22,360 nucleotides of DNA, taken from the IMG/VR virus record IMGVR_UViG_3300036985_004760, positions 1 to 22,360 of that record. One strand, 5' to 3'. This stretch comes from a virus. Positions 16,577 through 22,271 of this stretch are shown here, piece by piece; position 1 is the first letter of the stretch; each line of letters starts with the position of its first letter. Made by a program: the position numbers and the translations under genes. Under the pieces are notes generated by a model, which saw only the letters and a program-made list of their open reading frames with translations, had not been told where the DNA came from and did not search any database.

Positions 16577-17205
16577 CCTGTCGTGTCCCTATCCATCTCA
16601 AGTACTTCTTGATCAGGTGTAATGGTAGTGGCTTGAGCTTTACTTATCTGAATCTCGTTTCTTAAACGAAGAGCAAAGTGATTAACGAGTTCGTGGTCCT
16701 TGAAAGTATCGTAGCTGATACGAATTATTTGTTCGATGATATAGTTGAGATCGTGAACACTAAACTTCTCCCGCTGTTCCGTATGTAAAGATGCGGCAGC
16801 CTTGCACATTTCTGCAACTCTTTGCAGATGCATCGCCATAAGCTCCGCGGCGATAAGAATGGACTCTTGCTTGTCGGTCTCAAGAGCAGCACCATACATA
16901 CGAACACTAAGCTGTGCAGCTTCACGTGTTAATGCTAACTCTTGGAAGAGGTTAAGCACATCGTCAGGCTTCTGTTCAAGGGATTCTTGCACAGCGTCGT
17001 TAAGCGCTTTAGTTAATGATCGTCTGTAAAAGCCTGCCACTCTAACCAACCAGTCTTTCTCTTTGCCGCGTTTGCGTCCACCATGAAACTGACAATACTT
17101 TTTACTCTTAAGCGCCCATCTCTCACATCTTAGGCCGCACTTGCGAATGCCCTGACATCTAAAAACACTATCACTCGCTGGCTTGCCACGATTACGATGC
17201 GTCAT
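16573..17205 (-). CDS. Putative terminase small subunit with zinc-binding N-terminus
   Basis: A 210-residue protein. Start ATG 17205 shares one base with the thymidylate synthase stop (TAATG). The N-terminus carries a treble-type zinc motif: Cys17, Cys23, Cys27, Cys38 and His41, ending YCQFHGGRKRG. This C-x(n)-C-HGG pattern is known from phage HGG-motif proteins often found at the small terminase position. The rest is helical (ALNDAVQESLEQKP, DDVLNLFQELALTREAAQLSVRMYG, SVHDLNYIIEQIIRISYDTF), consistent with an oligomerisation region. Small terminases bind the packaging site and help the large subunit start. The assignment is from position and motif; a different DNA-binding role is possible. 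Confidence 0.7.
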   Translation of the reverse strand: MTHRNRGKPASDSVFRCQGIRKCGLRCERWALKSKKYCQFHGGRKRGKEKDWLVRVAGFYRRSLTKALNDAVQESLEQKPDDVLNLFQELALTREAAQLSVRMYGAALETDKQESILIAAELMAMHLQRVAEMCKAAASLHTEQREKFSVHDLNYIIEQIIRISYDTFKDHELVNHFALRLRNEIQISKAQATTITPDQEVLEMDRDTTG

Positions 17206-18050
17206 TAAACTGACACGTCTGCTTTAATAGCTTTATGATGGACGTAGTTCGTCAGCTCAATGTCGACGCTCATTAGCCTTGTAACCTCGTTCGTTGCTAA
17301 TGCGTCATGCATCGCTGCGGTCCACCAAGGTAACGCATAAGGTATTCGGTCTAGCTGCTGTTCAGCCTGTGCCACATGATTGTCGTACAAGTGCAGGTCA
17401 CCGAAGCTGATGATCAAGTCTCGAGGTTTGAGATCAGCGTACACGCCAAGCATGATAAGCAACGACGCGTACGACGCAATGTTATAAGGTAGCCCAAGGA
17501 ATATGTCAATGGACCGCGCGTACAAGTGCAGGCTTATCTGCTTTGACGACTCATGTACTTTGACTTGCCACAGCGTATGGCAGGGCGGCAGTGCTACATC
17601 GCGACAGTGATTAGGATTCCAACCTGTGACGATAAGCCTGCGGCTGTTGGGCGAATGCTTAAGGTCATGAAGCAAGCCAACAATTTGATCGTTGTGATCA
17701 GTGATACATATGGCTGGCTCAAAGTTTCTCCACAGGCCACCATATATATGACCCAGGTCGCCTTCTTCACGGTTGAACTTAGCACACTGTTCAGCAGTCG
17801 CCCACTCTTTCCAGATGTGAGTGCCCATAACTGCAAGGTCAGGCTCACGTGTTGAGCCACTAAGAAACCACCTGAGCTCGTTTAGTATGTTCTTATAGCT
17901 TACGAACTTAGTGGTGAGTAACGGGAAGCCTTCCAGCATACTATGTCGCCATTGACGGCCGAACACTGATCGTGTACCTGTGCCAGTACGATCCGCATGA
18001 GGCTCGCCGTTATGTATAACTTCTTTAAGCAAGTCGTGATATGACCACAT
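17205..18050 (-). CDS. thyA: Thymidylate synthase
   Basis: A 281-residue complete enzyme of the ThyA family, which makes dTMP from dUMP with methylenetetrahydrofolate as donor. Visible landmarks are DRTGTGT at residues 20-26, FPLLTTKF at 42-49, IWKEWA at 79-84, SRRLIVTGWNP at 136-146 with the phosphate-binding Arg pair, LPPCHTLWQ with catalytic Cys157, ARSIDIFLGLPYNIASYA with Arg179, Ser180, Asp182 and uracil-reading Asn190, and GDLHLYDNHVAQAEQQL with His220 and Tyr222. Asn190 speaks against a dCMP hydroxymethylase, which has Asp there. A dUMP hydroxymethylase cannot be ruled out from sequence alone. AAAGGAG stands 7 bases before ATG 18050. The C-terminus (YVHHKAIKADVSV) is slightly divergent but present. 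Confidence 0.96.
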   Translation of the reverse strand: MWSYHDLLKEVIHNGEPHADRTGTGTRSVFGRQWRHSMLEGFPLLTTKFVSYKNILNELRWFLSGSTREPDLAVMGTHIWKEWATAEQCAKFNREEGDLGHIYGGLWRNFEPAICITDHNDQIVGLLHDLKHSPNSRRLIVTGWNPNHCRDVALPPCHTLWQVKVHESSKQISLHLYARSIDIFLGLPYNIASYASLLIMLGVYADLKPRDLIISFGDLHLYDNHVAQAEQQLDRIPYALPWWTAAMHDALATNEVTRLMSVDIELTNYVHHKAIKADVSV

Positions 18051-18062
18051 AAATTATCTCCT

Positions 18063-18470
18063 TTAGATTATGATGCCTGTCTTTTCAATGTCAAGGTCTA
18101 GTCGTGTAGTTGATGACGCGACGCCAATTCTTACAACTTCACAGCCAGCAGTAAGGTCGCTCTCACGAACGATCTCACCGCCTGTAGGTCCTAAGTAATA
18201 GGTCATGCCTTTAACGAGTGTTGAGCCTACAAGCTCAACGGATCCATCGATTGCAAGAACGCCATATTGGGTTGCCACACCTGGTGTCACTGCGATGCCG
18301 ATGACGTCTGTCAGTCCTACAGTGTTAGCGTCAGCTAACTTATAGGAGTTGTCAGACGAGTCGCGATACAACGCTGAAGATCGAAGTACAGTAGCGTTAT
18401 AAAGTACTGACGGCGACAGCACCGTACTTGACGTGGGTTGCACTAATGAAGGTGTAACGATAGCTGGCAT
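18063..18470 (-). CDS. Putative capsid cement or structural protein
   Basis: A 135-residue protein beginning at ATG 18470 after the terminator region, with only a weak AGAAAGA site. The sequence NSYKLADANTVGLTDVIGIAVTPGVATQYGVLAIDGSVELVGSTLVKGMTYYLGPTGGEIV is typical of small phage virion proteins: short beta strands with IGIAvt..., a dG-v-l strand, lvkGmtYyLg and a final strand. I know this pattern from DUF2190-like and capsid cement-type proteins. It stands apart from the main head genes, upstream of thymidylate synthase, and so opens the late gene block. The exact location in the particle is inferred. Confidence 0.75.
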   Translation of the reverse strand: MPAIVTPSLVQPTSSTVLSPSVLYNATVLRSSALYRDSSDNSYKLADANTVGLTDVIGIAVTPGVATQYGVLAIDGSVELVGSTLVKGMTYYLGPTGGEIVRESDLTAGCEVVRIGVASSTTRLDLDIEKTGIII

Positions 18471-18487
18471 TGTTATCTTTCTTCGTT

Positions 18488-18543
18488 AAAAAGCTACGGT
18501 CAACGACATGTCGCAATCCCGTAGTTCATTCGTTGACCATAGC
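18488..18543 (-). terminator. Factor-independent terminator on the minus strand
   Basis: On the minus strand GCTATGGTCAACGA and TCGTTGACCGTAGC pair over 14 positions (one G-T wobble). The 23-base loop is long, and the stem is directly followed by TTTTTAACG. This ends the sigma-factor operon before the structural gene at 18470. A small AGAC-GAAA-GTCT hairpin with a GNRA loop (18548-18559) stands just upstream. The loop also contains CTACGG, which could pair with CCGTAG of the 3' arm and so break the main stem. Confidence 0.8.
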
Positions 18544-18557
18544 CTAAAGACTTTCGT

Positions 18558-18755
18558 CTACTGAACTATACCCATAGCGTGCATCAGTGCTCGAGCGTCC
18601 TGCGGCCAAAGTAACCCCTTTGAGCGGTCTTGCAATATACGTCCCATAAGTTGTGTAGGTTGTAGGAAATGATACACATGTACATGGCCATCGTCGCTAT
18701 GTAATAATGCGATGTAGTGAAGATCGCAGCTAGGCTTTATAACGGACACATACAT
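18558..18755 (-). CDS. Small unknown protein with an ideal ribosome binding site
   Basis: A 65-residue protein starting at ATG 18755. It overlaps the end of the sigma-like gene by 26 bases but has its own very strong ribosome binding site (AAGGAGGTGATC, 18757-18768). The protein has an N-terminal stretch VIKPSCDLHYIALLHSDDGHVHVYHF with alternating strands and several His residues, and a helical end (QDARALMHAMGIVQ). No family is recognised. A two- or three-stranded sheet followed by helices would fit a small regulatory or host-interaction protein. The strong site suggests high expression. Confidence 0.8.
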   Translation of the reverse strand: MYVSVIKPSCDLHYIALLHSDDGHVHVYHFLQPTQLMGRILQDRSKGLLWPQDARALMHAMGIVQ

Positions 18756-19224
18756 TGATCACCTCCTTAACAAAGAGCCACGGGTCATACATCATTCTTA
18801 GGTTAAGCTTAACATGATTAAGGCTACGCGTCGTTTGTGATACGCTCCAGTTAAGCTCATCTGCAATGTCAACGACTGACATCTTATAGAAGACGTTAGC
18901 TTCTACGAGGTATCTTTCCACATCGTTCAATGAATCAAGAGCGTCGAGATGTGACTCGTTTATCTCAAAAGTAATGTCCATTTCGTCAATGCATTGATGA
19001 GCTTTGCGCTTATTATAATACTTGAAGGCATACCATCTTATGGAGTTTAGGACGTAATTCTCAAGAGGTCGGATGCCGTCGTACAGCTCAAAGATACGAT
19101 GTATCCTCTCAAGCGCAACCTCGCTGAACATTTCGTTACATAGGTCAATGTCATTTCGTGCAGCCTTCATAAGAAGACTTCGTATGCGCTTCTCATACTT
19201 AATGATGTACTCAAATGCATCCAT
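18730..19224 (-). CDS. Sigma-70-like RNA polymerase sigma factor
   Basis: A 164-residue protein, start ATG 19224 with AAGG seven bases upstream and a one-base gap from the previous gene. It has the layout of a short two-domain (ECF-like) sigma factor: residues 23-72 (DIDLCNEMFSEVALERIHRIF and ENYVLNSIRWYAFKYYNKRK) resemble region 2, a linker follows, and residues 97-142 (DSLNDVERYLVEANVFYKM, SVVDIADELNWSVSQTTRSL) resemble the region 4 helix-turn-helix. Its region 2 is divergent and the first helices are short. It probably redirects host RNA polymerase to phage promoters. It is in the operon next to the repeat region 19931-20192, whose boxes are candidate targets. Confidence 0.7.
   Translation of the reverse strand: MDAFEYIIKYEKRIRSLLMKAARNDIDLCNEMFSEVALERIHRIFELYDGIRPLENYVLNSIRWYAFKYYNKRKAHQCIDEMDITFEINESHLDALDSLNDVERYLVEANVFYKMSVVDIADELNWSVSQTTRSLNHVKLNLRMMYDPWLFVKEVINVCVRYKA
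18757..18768 (-). promoter_or_regulatory. Perfect ribosome binding site
   Basis: Minus-strand AAGGAGGTGATC is the complete complement of the conserved bacterial 16S rRNA 3' end (GATCACCTCCTT). It has a 6-base spacer from GGAGG to ATG 18755. No other gene in this window shows so full a match. Confidence 0.85.
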
Positions 19225-19225
19225 A

Positions 19226-19921
19226 CTAAGACCTTCTTCCGTAACACTTACGACACATTACAATATCTTTCTTTACGGTCCACATCACCAACTCACGCTT
19301 CTCAACACCGCACTCAAGGCATATAAGATCTTTAGGTAACCTTAATGCTTTTGCTTTGCGGCGATCATCCTGACGACGTGATACACTTTGTGTGTTCCAC
19401 TGCAATAGTCGCAGTACTTTGACTTCTTCATCTTTGCATTTCTTACAAGGTTTCTTACAAGTATGAGCATCACACCAACCATTATAACACTTCGCACAAC
19501 GATCAGCATTCCAGTTCTTCAAGTCCCATACGTCTTCATTACATATCGAACATACTCTAATGTCTTGACCTTCAATACGACGGTCATAACGATGACAAGC
19601 GATGCAGACGTAAGATCGGTCATCATTAATATGCCAAGGGTGAAGTACTGGTTTCTCTTTCTTGCAACACGGGCAAACACCAATGATGTCAGCTTGAGCT
19701 CGTACGGTTTCGTTTCGTTGCTGCAACAGGCCAAGCTTGTCCCAATCTCTATGAGTCGTTGACTTACCAGACCTACCTACTTGAACTTGACGTTCCCTAC
19801 GTGATCTTCGATGCTCAAGAGTCTCAACCTTACGAAGAGGCTTATCCCGAGTAGTAACCTCTTTCTCACACTGACTGCACTCAACTCCTTCATATAGGCC
19901 ATGTGCTCCGCATATTTTCAT
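19226..19921 (-). CDS. Cysteine-rich multi-zinc-ribbon protein
   Basis: A 231-residue protein. The start is set at ATG 19921 (MKICGAHGLYEG), five bases after GGAG; an in-frame TTG at 19936 lies in the repeat box and is unlikely. CxxC pairs are at 15/18, 83/86, 106/109, 124/127, 142/145, 201/204 and 223/226, with extra Cys at 150, 155, 159 and 162. This points to three or four zinc sites. Residues 83-110 (CPCC, LHPWHIND, VCIACH) resemble an HNH or endonuclease VII-type treble clef, but the usual DH pair is replaced, so nuclease activity is uncertain. Residues 30-60 are very basic (RRSRRERQVQVGRSGK). It most likely binds nucleic acid. It is the first gene after the repeat region. Confidence 0.85.
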   Translation of the reverse strand: MKICGAHGLYEGVECSQCEKEVTTRDKPLRKVETLEHRRSRRERQVQVGRSGKSTTHRDWDKLGLLQQRNETVRAQADIIGVCPCCKKEKPVLHPWHINDDRSYVCIACHRYDRRIEGQDIRVCSICNEDVWDLKNWNADRCAKCYNGWCDAHTCKKPCKKCKDEEVKVLRLLQWNTQSVSRRQDDRRKAKALRLPKDLICLECGVEKRELVMWTVKKDIVMCRKCYGRRS

Positions 19922-19930
19922 ATCATCTCC

Positions 19931-19943
19931 AATCAAATGTCTA
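19931..19943 (+). repeat. 13-bp box A, copy 1
   Basis: AATCAAATGTCTA. It is an exact copy of 19961-19973 and 19992-20004, and the inverse of 20180-20192. It lies just before the start of the zinc-ribbon gene. Confidence 0.95.
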
Positions 19944-19960
19944 TACTATTTTCATTTATG

Positions 19961-19973
19961 AATCAAATGTCTA
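19961..19973 (+). repeat. 13-bp box A, copy 2
   Basis: AATCAAATGTCTA, 30 bases after copy 1 and 31 before copy 3. That is about three helical turns, so a protein binding all three would sit on one DNA face. Confidence 0.95.
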
Positions 19974-19991
19974 TAACTATACCATAGACAC

Positions 19992-20004
19992 AATCAAATG
20001 TCTA
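19992..20004 (+). repeat. 13-bp box A, copy 3
   Basis: AATCAAATGTCTA. It is the innermost copy on this side, 11 bases from the 28-bp box at 20016, mirroring the 11-base distance on the other side. Confidence 0.95.
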
Positions 20005-20015
20005 GTATGCCATCG

Positions 20016-20043
20016 ATGGTCTTTGCAAAACTAGTAATCTATA
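20016..20043 (+). repeat. 28-bp inverted repeat (box B), left arm
   Basis: Begins ATGGTCTTTGCAAAACTAG, whose 19 bases match the right arm (20141-20168, inverted) perfectly. The next nine positions match with two differences. The core TTTGCAAA is itself palindromic. Confidence 0.95.
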
Positions 20044-20140
20044 TAATCTAACTATCTTTATATACGACAATAACAACAAAACTCACAAAAAAACCTGAAT
20101 TAGTGATATTGTTGTATACGTATAGATGTATTGTTGTTTT

Positions 20141-20168
20141 TAGAGATTGCTAGTTTTGCAAAGACCAT
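20141..20168 (-). repeat. 28-bp inverted repeat (box B), right arm
   Basis: Inverse partner of 20016-20043. On the plus strand it ends CTAGTTTTGCAAAGACCAT. The arms are separated by 97 bases between the full 28-bp copies. Confidence 0.95.
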
Positions 20169-20176
20169 GTGAGAGC

Positions 20177-20518
20177 TTATAGACATTTGATTTGAGAATG
20201 CTCAAGTATAAGTTGCAGCAACTCAACTCCATTGCAGAACTCGCCTACCTTTTCGTTACCCCAGAAAAGTTCTCCGGGCATACGAGCAATGTAAACATAA
20301 CGTCCTCGCCTGATGATGCGACCCACAATCACCTCCTGTAATGATGTCAGCCACTTCTTCGCAGCCTTAAACTCAATGAGCCCACACCAGCCTTTACAGA
20401 TCACGAGCCGGTCAGGCCAGCCCGAAGCTTGCATCTTAGCCCCTACGATCGCAAAGATCAAAGCTCCAGTAAGTTCAAGCTCCTTACAAATCTTCCGCGT
20501 CCATTCGGATTCAGTCAT
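20177..20518 (-). CDS. VRR-NUC type PD-(D/E)xK nuclease
   Basis: A 113-residue protein. Start ATG 20518 overlaps the upstream stop by 8 bases (ATGACTGA). The motif QASGWPDRLVICKGWCGLIEFKA has Pro35-Asp36 and Glu49-x-Lys51, the PD-(D/E)xK active site in the short form typical of VRR-NUC domains. An N-terminal Glu (ESEWTRKICKELE) and LTSLQEVIVGRIIRRGRYVYIARM, with Gln61, complete the expected fold. The size is normal for a single-domain phage VRR-NUC protein. It likely cuts branched DNA structures during replication, recombination or packaging; exact substrate is unknown. It lies directly upstream of the repeat region, whose last box A sits in its final codons. Confidence 0.88.
   Translation of the reverse strand: MTESEWTRKICKELELTGALIFAIVGAKMQASGWPDRLVICKGWCGLIEFKAAKKWLTSLQEVIVGRIIRRGRYVYIARMPGELFWGNEKVGEFCNGVELLQLILEHSQIKCL
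20180..20192 (-). repeat. 13-bp box A, inverted copy 4
   Basis: TAGACATTTGATT on the plus strand. It falls inside the last codons of the nuclease gene (encoding IKCL before the stop), so the box is kept within coding DNA. Confidence 0.95.
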
Positions 20519-20684
20519 CGCTGTCTCCCGAAGTTATCGGTCGTCGCCCGCGTATCGGCTTAGATGGCTCAGCCTCCTTAAGCTTCAGCTCCACTAAGCA
20601 GTATTCGTTGACACTACAACCCGCAGCCTCAGCCGCCTGAGCCAACATCCTATGCTGATCATCATCCAACCGTAATGTTACCAT
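20511..20684 (-). CDS. Small ribbon-helix-helix protein
   Basis: A 57-residue protein. I choose ATG 20684 (MVTLRLDDDQHRMLAQAA), 8 bases after AGGAGG; ATG 20690 is only 2 bases from it, and the much longer frame from 20837 runs inside the glycosyltransferase. The N-terminal strand VTLRLDDD followed by two helices (HRMLAQAAEAAG and SVNEYCLVELKLKEAE) is the ribbon-helix-helix (CopG/Arc or HicB-type) pattern of a dimeric DNA-binding protein. The tail (PIRGRRPITSGDSDD) is disordered. It may act as a repressor. The operators could be the box A or box B repeats 500 bases away, but that is a guess. Confidence 0.8.
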   Translation of the reverse strand: MVTLRLDDDQHRMLAQAAEAAGCSVNEYCLVELKLKEAEPSKPIRGRRPITSGDSDD

Positions 20685-21711
20685 TCTCATAACCTCCTCC
20701 ATAAGTACCTTCAAACAAAACACCACGTAACATACTAAAGTCAGGTTGGTAAAGTACCTGAGCCTCATGTATGGCATACTCATAATTATTAATAGCGAAC
20801 AAAACATCAGCCAAGCTTGTACACGGAACACAACCACAGCTTGTCGCTACGTAAGGCTTGCCAGTCTTGAACCCAGGGGTATGTGGAACATAAAAGCAAG
20901 TCTTAGCACGTGAGAATTCCTTAAGTACTTGATGTGGCAGGATCGGACCCATGAAGTTAACATCATCAACTTCCCATCCATTGCCGTAGATTTTAATCTC
21001 AGGCATCAACTTAAGTAACTCATGCAACGAACTCCAGTCACTCTTCGACGCAATGCTATCGTTAGCGTGATTGTGAGCTATAACGACACAGTTCATCTCA
21101 CCAGTGTTGAGCCGCACGGGCAAGTAGCCGTATGACTCACAGACACCATACACCGACACACGACGGTAATCAAGACCGCCTACTGTCATCTTCTTTATCG
21201 CACTACACTGATCAAGTAACGCAGATGGCCGGCAGTGATTCCAGCCGTACGACATCTCTTGATCACGTGGATAAGACCTCGGATCATTATTGACGCACAC
21301 ACGAGGCAACCTCAGAGTCTGTAGTACGTTAAGCCACGGGCCGCACATACGAACTGCAAATGATTGCAGCCTGGCGCCTCGTGGGTTGTCAATCCAGCTA
21401 AAGGTCGGTGCCATCCCATTCACTTGCACAGCATGAGTCACATGCAAGTCAGCCAGCTGCTCAATATCTTTCGTCCACAACTCTCGTTGATGCCGATCAC
21501 TTGACTCAGCGTCTAAACCATCTAAGTGCGGCCTAATGAACGTCACACCGTCAACTTCGCCTTCATGAGCTCCGAAGTATATAACCTCGTGGCCCTGACC
21601 AAGAAGCCATCGCATGATGCCTTCTGTTTCACCTTGCTCACCGATCTTATTAGTGGTACATTCGCGCGAGTACCACTTCATACCGTACTTACTTACAATT
21701 ACTCTTGCCAT
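20662..21711 (-). CDS. Putative GT-B fold glycosyltransferase
   Basis: A 349-residue protein. I set the start at ATG 21711 (MARVIVSKYGMKWYSRECTT), preceded by AAGGA with an 11-base spacer; an earlier in-frame ATG at 21741 lies deeper in the upstream gene. The first domain opens with a Rossmann strand, then a helix with GETEGIMRWLLGQGHEVIYFG, typical of GT-B enzymes. The second domain has CVVIAHNH, EIKIYGNGWEVDDVNFMGPILPHQVLKEFSRAKTCFYVPHTP, then FKTGKPYVATSCGCVPCT, which corresponds to the G-----P-e-l---y--a----P------G-p--EA-a-G-p region of GT4-like enzymes. A strict E-x7-E pair is not seen. The gene follows a nucleotidyltransferase, with a 13-base overlap, so the pair may make and attach a sugar. 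Confidence 0.75.
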   Translation of the reverse strand: MARVIVSKYGMKWYSRECTTNKIGEQGETEGIMRWLLGQGHEVIYFGAHEGEVDGVTFIRPHLDGLDAESSDRHQRELWTKDIEQLADLHVTHAVQVNGMAPTFSWIDNPRGARLQSFAVRMCGPWLNVLQTLRLPRVCVNNDPRSYPRDQEMSYGWNHCRPSALLDQCSAIKKMTVGGLDYRRVSVYGVCESYGYLPVRLNTGEMNCVVIAHNHANDSIASKSDWSSLHELLKLMPEIKIYGNGWEVDDVNFMGPILPHQVLKEFSRAKTCFYVPHTPGFKTGKPYVATSCGCVPCTSLADVLFAINNYEYAIHEAQVLYQPDFSMLRGVLFEGTYGGGYENGNITVG

Positions 21712-22271
21712 ACTTTTAAGTATCCTTCCGGGGTTCCACAATCCTGCACGCCGTTACATATCAGAGGTGATATGCCATGTGCTTCAAACTCATGCATCAA
21801 AGACTTCGACCTAGGCTGCCACAAGTCAATAGTGAATGAGCCTGAGAACGACACTTGTCGCTCCATGTATCTCGTTGCCCAGGTACCATTCTTCCAGCCG
21901 TCCAAGCCTTCGTAAGCCCCAGTCATACATGTTGCTTGATTCCTACCTGGTAGCGGCAGGCTACGGTAGCCGTAACAGTCGCCGAATGCTACGAGCAGAT
22001 CAGTGTTACTACTTGCCAGACTAATAGCGTCAACGACGCCAGTCGCAGTGTTTTGTCGACGTATCCTAAGACGACTGAAACTGGGGTAACACGCAAGCAG
22101 ATAATGCTCCAATGCAGTTTCACCTTCCTTAATTATCACGTCGACATAGTAACAGTTCCTCAAGCAGTACTCGATTGAGTCAACGATGATAGCGCTGTGA
22201 TCAGGAGCCGCAAGCAGTAGCTTGTTAGGCATTCGTGTCGCATCGCCCGCGGCTAATACCACTCCTAACAT
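21699..22271 (-). CDS. NTP-transferase (sugar-nucleotide or MobA-like)
   Basis: A 190-residue protein. The start ATG 22271 has GAGGAG upstream with a good spacer; an in-frame ATG 30 bases earlier is a poorer choice. MLGVVLAAGDATRMPNKLLL carries the NTP-transferase signature, LAAG-x(3)-R-M-x(2)-K with Arg13 and Lys17. QNTATGVVDAISLA and LLVAFGDCYGY (likely metal-binding Asp98) follow as in sugar-phosphate nucleotidylyltransferases. It would join a sugar phosphate (or similar) to a nucleotide. The length is short compared with RmlA-type (about 290), nearer MobA or minimal enzymes. Its neighbour is a glycosyltransferase, which favours sugar activation. Confidence 0.85.
   Translation of the reverse strand: MLGVVLAAGDATRMPNKLLLAAPDHSAIIVDSIEYCLRNCYYVDVIIKEGETALEHYLLACYPSFSRLRIRRQNTATGVVDAISLASSNTDLLVAFGDCYGYRSLPLPGRNQATCMTGAYEGLDGWKNGTWATRYMERQVSFSGSFTIDLWQPRSKSLMHEFEAHGISPLICNGVQDCGTPEGYLKVWQE

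Larger units (their letters stand above)
19922..20176. promoter_or_regulatory. Non-coding region with symmetric repeats; candidate origin or control region
   Basis: The only gap above 200 bases. It has no plausible gene. A bipartite element (13-bp box, 11-bp spacer, 28-bp box) occurs at 19992-20043 and again, inverted, at 20141-20192, so the symmetry axis falls at about 20092. Between the arms 115 bases have about 24 percent GC by hand count, with a further inverted pair (TATACGACAATA at 20061 and TATTGTTGTATA at 20107, one mismatch) and the palindrome TATACGTATA at 20115. Two more 13-bp boxes follow toward the zinc-ribbon gene. Such structure fits a replication origin with an easily melted core, an operator array, or a recombination site. 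It must also hold or transmit the promoter of the zinc-ribbon and sigma genes. Confidence 0.75.

Noticed and set aside
17205-18050. dCMP hydroxymethylase instead of thymidylate synthase
   Set aside because: The residue that reads the base is Asn190, as in thymidylate synthases, not Asp as in dCMP hydroxymethylases. A dUMP hydroxymethylase remains open.
19226-19936. TTG start at 19936 for the zinc-ribbon protein
   Set aside because: It falls within repeat box A and lacks a binding site, whereas ATG 19921 has GGAG five bases upstream.
19931-20004. CRISPR-like array from the regularly spaced 13-bp repeats
   Set aside because: Repeats are too short, only three are in tandem with 17-18 base gaps, and no cas genes are present. 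A protein-binding array is more likely.
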